From Dehalococcoidia bacterium (GTDB lineage: Bacteria > Chloroflexota > Dehalococcoidia > GIF9 > AB-539-J10), in assembly GCA_029857995.1 (NCBI GenBank), contig JAOUFZ010000057.1, positions 1 to 9,124 on the forward strand: DNA of 9,124 nucleotides, in the 5' to 3' direction. Positions 6,387 to 9,124 of this stretch are shown one piece after another; the first letter of the stretch is position 1; every line of letters starts with the position of its first letter. Both the position numbers and the translations under genes were made by a program. The notes under the pieces are model-generated. The model was given only the letters and a program-made list of their open reading frames with translations, did not search any database and was not told the origin of the DNA.

Positions 6387-6620
6387 GAATCTTTCTTGTA
6401 CGCCGTTCCAAGCATATTGTAGACCAAACGCGTCATAAGACGCTACTTTGTACAGCACCAAAATGGGGATAAGAACATGGTGACATAATCAGTATTTCGG
6501 ATTTTGGACTCAGCGTTGCGTGAGCGACTCTTGCCATCATCAGTCTTTTTCGTTTTTATTGCTATGGTATTCTATTTTAAGCGAAAGGGGCATATAATGA
6601 TAATGTGATGAAGAGGGACC
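6387..6620. other. Divergent intergenic region without a gene
   Basis: This stretch separates the leftward promoter from the rightward one. I find no convincing gene. It holds one tight hairpin (GCGTC-ATAA-GACGC, 6430-6443) with no terminator U-tract. It also holds a TATAAT at 6593-6598 within a 12-mer (ATATAATGATAA) that recurs in the promoter at 8647. No good -35 box precedes the 6593 copy. Confidence 0.5.
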
Positions 6621-6649
6621 TTGACGGTCTCCGGTCAGTCGCTTATTAT
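6621..6649 (+). promoter_or_regulatory. Promoter of the right-arm gene set
   Basis: Plus-strand TTGACG (6621-6626), 17-nt spacer, TATTAT (6644-6649). The expected start point near 6656 gives a leader of about 25 nt that contains the GGGAG ribosome site of the gene at 6681. It probably serves that gene and, by read-through, those after it. Confidence 0.65.
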
Positions 6650-6680
6650 GGTATGGGTATCACAAGAATAGGGAGTGCAA

Positions 6681-6890
6681 ATGAAGGAACCTGCTAAGCA
6701 AACTGGAACGAAGGAACCTAGTGAGACAATCCGGTGGACAGTGGGTGTACTCCTGATTATTGCAGCGCTTGTTCTATTGCTGCCGTTGCGCAACCTGGCC
6801 GAAACGCATCTCACGGACAGAATCATCCTAGCCACGATATTACTGGCAATCTGTGGTCTTATGGCCATATGGAACAAACCGACAGACTAA
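6681..6890 (+). CDS. Small two-helix membrane protein, unknown function
   Basis: A 69-residue protein. I chose ATG 6681 because GGGAG (6671-6675) lies five bases upstream; a GTG at 6675 overlaps that site and is unlikely. Residues 1-18 are polar and charged (KEPAKQTGTKEPSET). Two hydrophobic segments follow, about 19-36 and 47-63, with a short loop (RNLAETHLTDR) between them and a short tail (NKPTD). The likely form is a helical hairpin in the membrane. No family is recognised. It is the first gene after the rightward promoter. The well-placed ribosome site and promoter make it credible despite its size. Confidence 0.65.
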   Translation: MKEPAKQTGTKEPSETIRWTVGVLLIIAALVLLLPLRNLAETHLTDRIILATILLAICGLMAIWNKPTD

Positions 6891-6915
6891 TCGTTTCGAT
6901 TGCCTGGTGGTGATA

Positions 6916-7074
6916 TTGGGTAAGTTATCTGCGTCGGCGGTGTCTGATACTAGCGCCTCGCTTAATGACAGCAACATTTCTGACAACGAGATAACCAACA
7001 ACCTAACCCAAGCAAGCAATTCTTCGGCAAGCGCCACAATTACGATTACGATGTATACTGGGGATGATAAGTAG
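6916..7074 (+). CDS. Possible small Ser/Thr/Asn/Ala-rich protein
   Basis: A frame of 52 codons sits in the 214-nt gap between two better-supported genes. The start is uncertain: TTG 6916 has GGTGGTGA just upstream, while GTG 6907 or 6910 would add a few residues; the frame itself opens further back, inside the preceding gene. The product has no Pro, Cys or Trp, is rich in Ser, Thr, Asn, Ala and Asp, and ends in an alternating TITITMYTGDDK, like an edge beta-strand. No signal peptide or known motif is visible. The skewed but orderly composition argues for real coding, while the weak start argues against it. Confidence 0.35.
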   Translation: MGKLSASAVSDTSASLNDSNISDNEITNNLTQASNSSASATITITMYTGDDK

Positions 7075-7104
7075 CCCAGCCGACGAATAAAAAAGGAGGT
7101 GACT

Positions 7105-7470
7105 ATGAAAGCCTGGGGAATCATAGCAACAATTCTTCTTATCGCTTCCCTGTGTCTCAATGTTTGGTACTATACTGCGACAGGAGACTTAAATGTCAGT
7201 ACCAAACAGCAGTTGGGATATGGGTACTACTCAGAATACCAACTGCCTTTTGAGACAATGTCTGAACTGAGGTCAAACGTAGGTCAACTAGTTTACCAAA
7301 GTCAGCAACTGAGGGACAGTATTCAGGAACTACAGAATGAGATTCAGACACTGGAATATGAGAATCAGCACTACCGAGCTGCTCTTTCTCAGATACAGCA
7401 GGAAGCTCAGATGGCACAGCAGTATGACATGTGGGGACAGTTGTTGCAGCTTATCTTTTCTTTATTCTAA
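7105..7470 (+). CDS. Membrane-anchored coiled-coil protein, unknown function
   Basis: A 121-residue protein. ATG 7105 is preceded by AAAGGAGGTGA, which pairs with the whole anti-Shine-Dalgarno end of 16S rRNA, so strong initiation is expected. Residues 4-22 form a single transmembrane or signal-anchor helix. A Tyr-rich linker (about 38-48) follows. Residues 52-107 are Gln/Glu-rich with hydrophobic residues at heptad-like spacing (QLVYQSQQLRDSIQEL, then EIQTLEYENQ), which fits a coiled coil outside the membrane. The C-terminus (WGQLLQLIFSLF) is hydrophobic and could touch the membrane again. The family is not recognised. The layout resembles small scaffold or division-type membrane proteins, but that is only analogy. 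It is probably co-transcribed with the genes upstream. Confidence 0.8.
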   Translation: MKAWGIIATILLIASLCLNVWYYTATGDLNVSTKQQLGYGYYSEYQLPFETMSELRSNVGQLVYQSQQLRDSIQELQNEIQTLEYENQHYRAALSQIQQEAQMAQQYDMWGQLLQLIFSLF

Positions 7471-7478
7471 TCCCTATT

Positions 7479-7553
7479 GGTCTAGCGATATCTAGCCCAG
7501 CCAGCGGATTTGGAGTGTCAGAATAAGGCTATGGAGATATGGCGAGCTAGACC
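7479..7553. repeat. Inverted repeat between gene groups
   Basis: GGTCTAGC (7479-7486) and its exact complement GCTAGACC (7546-7553) are separated by 59 nt; ATAT sequences just inside could lengthen the pairing with a bulge. It lies in the gap after the coiled-coil gene. There is no U-tract, so it is not a standard terminator. It could be a loose hairpin, a protein-binding pair or chance. Confidence 0.3.
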
Positions 7554-7591
7554 TTCACCTTCCCCCAGAGTGGTCATGATGGTATGATCTT

Positions 7592-7641
7592 GAGAGCTCT
7601 TAACCATATCCTTGTGTAGAAAAATATAGGAAAAGCAAGAC
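7592..7641 (+). repeat. Conserved 50-nt upstream block, copy 1
   Basis: This block ends exactly at the ATG of the 140-residue gene and aligns without gaps to 8117-8166, which ends exactly at the ATG of its paralogue. By my count five of 50 positions differ. It holds the palindrome AGAGCTCT, the shared ATATCCTTGTGTAG and an AGGAAAA ribosome-like site rather far from the ATG. No clear -35/-10 pair is seen, so control may be post-transcriptional or by an unrecognised promoter. Confidence 0.65.
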
Positions 7642-8064
7642 ATGGAAAGAACTTGGAAGCCGAAAGCTGCAGGCATACTCTGTATTATTGGAGGAATAGG
7701 TGGTGTGTTCTTCGGTATCGTAGTTCTCGTGTTGCTCTTCGTGTACATCTGGGGCGTGCCCGATACCCCTGGGAGACAGCCGCCAACGGAACTGCCAGGA
7801 TTATTAAACGAGTCTCTCATATTCCTACTCATATGGGGGATATTGGGGATAATCGCTATCGTAATGGCTGTCGTTGGTGGTGTATATGCCTTAAGAAGAA
7901 GAATTTGGGGACTGGCGCTCGCCGGGTCTATCTGCACACTTATTGGTCCTTGGGGTCTTCTCGGTATACTCATCCCCTCCACAATGCCCTGGATGCTCCC
8001 TTTCGCGATTCCCGGGATACTCGCTACTATGTTCATCGTCAGGGGGAAGCGCGAATTTGAGTGA
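7642..8064 (+). CDS. Multi-pass membrane protein, MERxWKP family, paralogue 1
   Basis: A 140-residue integral membrane protein. It begins MERTWKPKAAGILCII and has hydrophobic segments at about 9-36, 58-80, 88-110 and 117-135, so probably four helices. Between helices 2 and 3 it has a basic ALRRRIWGLALAGSIC motif (83-98), and it ends RGKREFE. The next gene encodes a paralogue sharing the N-terminus and this motif, with a diverged loop (residues 38-56, rich in Pro). From memory, this pattern is common among small membrane proteins of Chloroflexota and some archaea annotated with DUF4064-like domains. No catalytic residues are visible and the function is unknown. The ATG is fixed by alignment of the paralogues and their identical-length upstream blocks. 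Confidence 0.85.
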   Translation: MERTWKPKAAGILCIIGGIGGVFFGIVVLVLLFVYIWGVPDTPGRQPPTELPGLLNESLIFLLIWGILGIIAIVMAVVGGVYALRRRIWGLALAGSICTLIGPWGLLGILIPSTMPWMLPFAIPGILATMFIVRGKREFE

Positions 8065-8116
8065 AGCCCAGAACTGCTGCCCTGGCAATCATTGCAGTTT
8101 TTGGGGTATTGAGAGT

Positions 8117-8166
8117 GAGAGCTCTTAATTATATCCTTGTGTAGAGAAACATAGGAAAAACAAGAC
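8117..8166 (+). repeat. Conserved 50-nt upstream block, copy 2
   Basis: Partner of 7592-7641, same length and same position relative to the start codon. The differences are CC to TT, A to G, T to C and G to A, all transitions. Retention of a non-coding block at about 90 percent identity suggests recent duplication, selection on it, or both. Confidence 0.65.
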
Positions 8167-8553
8167 ATGGAAAGAACCTGGAAGCCGACAGCTGCGGGCA
8201 TACTCTGCATCATTGCAGCGATCATCTGTATTACCTTCGTTGTATTGTCTGTACTTGTTATAGGGGTTTTCCAGTTCTTCTGGATCTGGGGCGCATCCCC
8301 CGGGCAAGAATTACCCGCCAGTGATTACGTAAATGGAATTCTGATAGTGGGAGGAGTTGTAAGCATAACCTGTATCGCTGGTGCTGTATGTGCCTTAGAG
8401 AGAAGAATTTGGGGACTGGCGCTTGCTGGATCTATCTGCGCACTCGTTGGTTTTGGGATTCTTGGCATACTCGCCATCATATTCATCAGCTTGAGTAGAA
8501 GCGAGTTCAAATCTGGCACGAGGGCAAGACAGGAGCTAGCAGGGGATACATAA
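8167..8553 (+). CDS. Multi-pass membrane protein, MERxWKP family, paralogue 2
   Basis: A 128-residue paralogue of the preceding gene. It shares MERTWKPxAAGILCII at the N-terminus and ALERRIWGLALAGSIC at 76-91. Hydrophobic segments are at about 9-40, 55-75, 82-92 and 94-110. It lacks the extra Met/Pro-rich segment that paralogue 1 carries before its last helix, and instead ends with a polar tail rich in Arg, Glu and Ser (RSEFKSGTRARQELAGDT). The RSEF at 111-114 corresponds to KREF at the end of paralogue 1, so the tail is an extension beyond the usual end. DNA identity is high at the start and around the central motif and low between, as expected for an older duplication with conserved functional parts. 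Function is unknown. Confidence 0.85.
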   Translation: MERTWKPTAAGILCIIAAIICITFVVLSVLVIGVFQFFWIWGASPGQELPASDYVNGILIVGGVVSITCIAGAVCALERRIWGLALAGSICALVGFGILGILAIIFISLSRSEFKSGTRARQELAGDT

Positions 8554-8624
8554 CCCGAATCAAGACGCGCCGCCTAGGCAGGGGGTGAAATGTTCGTCAG
8601 CAAGAATCCTGGGAAATGGAAGTA

Positions 8625-8652
8625 TTGACAAGCAAGCAAGTGAATATATAAT
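8625..8652 (+). promoter_or_regulatory. Perfect-box sigma-70 promoter of the last gene
   Basis: TTGACA (8625-8630), 16-nt spacer, TATAAT (8647-8652), reading rightward. The predicted start near 8659 gives a leader of about 46 nt for the gene at 8705, which therefore appears to be its own transcription unit. The rest of the gap from 8554 shows nothing else I can name. Confidence 0.7.
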
Positions 8653-8704
8653 GATAAGGGTCATAGTCGAACTATTTCAATGACAGAAGGCGGAGGAGAT
8701 GCAT

Positions 8705-9124
8705 ATGGAAGTAACAAATCCGATAGTAGTAGGAGTGATTCTAGCAGTAGTCGCTGTTGTCATATACTTCGTAATCAGGCACATACGTCGGTTGCGTTCT
8801 CAGCTGAAACAGATTATTGTGGAATTCATGGAAGCTGGTGTGGCAAGGAATATCGAAGCAGCGTATGCCTGTTGTTCTCACTATTCTCCTACCAAAGAGG
8901 ATGTAGTTGAGCTGATCGAAAGAAGCTACGACGCATTTCGGGACTATAAGCGTTTCACTATGAGTGTACAGCAGTGGCATTCGGACGAAAATACTACCGA
9001 AGCGTATGTGGGCGGTGCGATTATCTATACGGGGCGTAGAAAGCAGCCATTCAAATTCTCACTAATGAAAGAGCATGATGGTTGGAGGATAGCAGGCGTC
9101 CAAATAGGCTCGACCCAAAAAGGT
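8705..9124 (+). CDS. Membrane-anchored protein with probable NTF2-like domain, 3' end missing
   Basis: An open frame of 140 codons runs to the window edge without a stop. ATG 8705 is chosen because GGAGG (8692-8696) lies eight bases upstream; the ATG at 8699 directly abuts that site. Residues 5-24 are one hydrophobic helix, followed by a basic patch (RHIRRLRSQLK), so the rest should lie in the cytoplasm if the positive-inside rule holds. Residues 36-136 read IIVEFMEAGVARNIEAAYAC, then a helix with SPTKEDVVELIE, then strands ending in FKFSLMKEHDGWRIAGVQIG. This order, helices with a small-cavity start and a final sheet ending DGWRI, is typical of NTF2-like (SnoaL/DUF4864-style) domains. The fold is inferred and the ligand unknown. 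It has its own promoter. Confidence 0.82.
   Translation, partial: MEVTNPIVVGVILAVVAVVIYFVIRHIRRLRSQLKQIIVEFMEAGVARNIEAAYACCSHYSPTKEDVVELIERSYDAFRDYKRFTMSVQQWHSDENTTEAYVGGAIIYTGRRKQPFKFSLMKEHDGWRIAGVQIGSTQKG

Noticed and set aside
6430..6443. Hairpin GCGTC-ATAA-GACGC as a terminator
   Set aside because: No run of T follows on either strand and no gene ends nearby.
6593..6598. TATAAT as a second promoter for the right arm
   Set aside because: The hexamer at the right distance upstream (TTCTAT) is a poor -35 box; the promoter at 6621-6649 explains the gene better.
7518..8225. Minus-strand 235-codon frame opposite the membrane paralogues
   Set aside because: It contains an internal near-repeat (QSMPAAxGFQVLSMSCFSY twice) only because the plus-strand genes are duplicated. 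The plus frames have the start sites and membrane motifs.

Overview
This window looks like a chromosomal accessory stretch from an uncultured bacterium. The gene styles are those I associate with Chloroflexota of the Dehalococcoidia kind: short lipoproteins carrying an InlB-type beta-repeat, and small multi-pass membrane proteins with an N-terminal MERxWKP and a central ALxRRIWGLALAG motif. That assignment is inference from gene style, not from a marker gene. Promoters are classic sigma-70 type, several of them at or near consensus. I see no tRNA, rRNA, CRISPR array, transposase or integrase.

Left arm (1-5842), all on the minus strand. A strong promoter at 67-95 points off the left edge into a 21-codon partial ORF. 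Next come two tandem lipoprotein genes, 148-732 and 846-2300. They share promoter, signal peptide and InlB-like module but carry different C-terminal domains: a short beta-rich domain in one, a clan GH-A-like glycosidase barrel in the other. A possible gene remnant (2521-2721) and a hairpin terminator (2761-2780) separate them from a large exported protein (2805-5831). That protein joins two complete serine-hydrolase modules, a lipase-like domain and a type-B carboxylesterase, in one chain. All three full-length left-arm products are predicted to leave the cytoplasm, which suggests surface binding and hydrolysis of ester or glycan substrates.

Central region (5843-6680). No convincing gene. 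A promoter with perfect -35 and -10 boxes (6358-6386) fires leftward toward the hydrolase, about 510 nt from its start. The intervening leader holds a cluster of inverted repeats (5994-6167), including a possible three-way-junction fold. A rightward promoter (6621-6649) starts the other arm, so this is a divergent control region.

Right arm (6681-9124), all on the plus strand. It holds a 69-residue two-helix membrane protein, a possible Ser/Thr/Asn-rich small ORF, and a membrane-anchored coiled-coil protein with a perfect Shine-Dalgarno. Then come two tandem paralogous membrane proteins, each preceded by the same 50-nt block, and finally a promoter and a single-pass membrane protein with a probable NTF2-like domain that runs off the right edge. 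No enzymatic function is evident in this arm; it looks like an envelope or membrane gene set. A recurring theme is tandem duplication in which the upstream control sequence is copied with the gene, seen in both arms.
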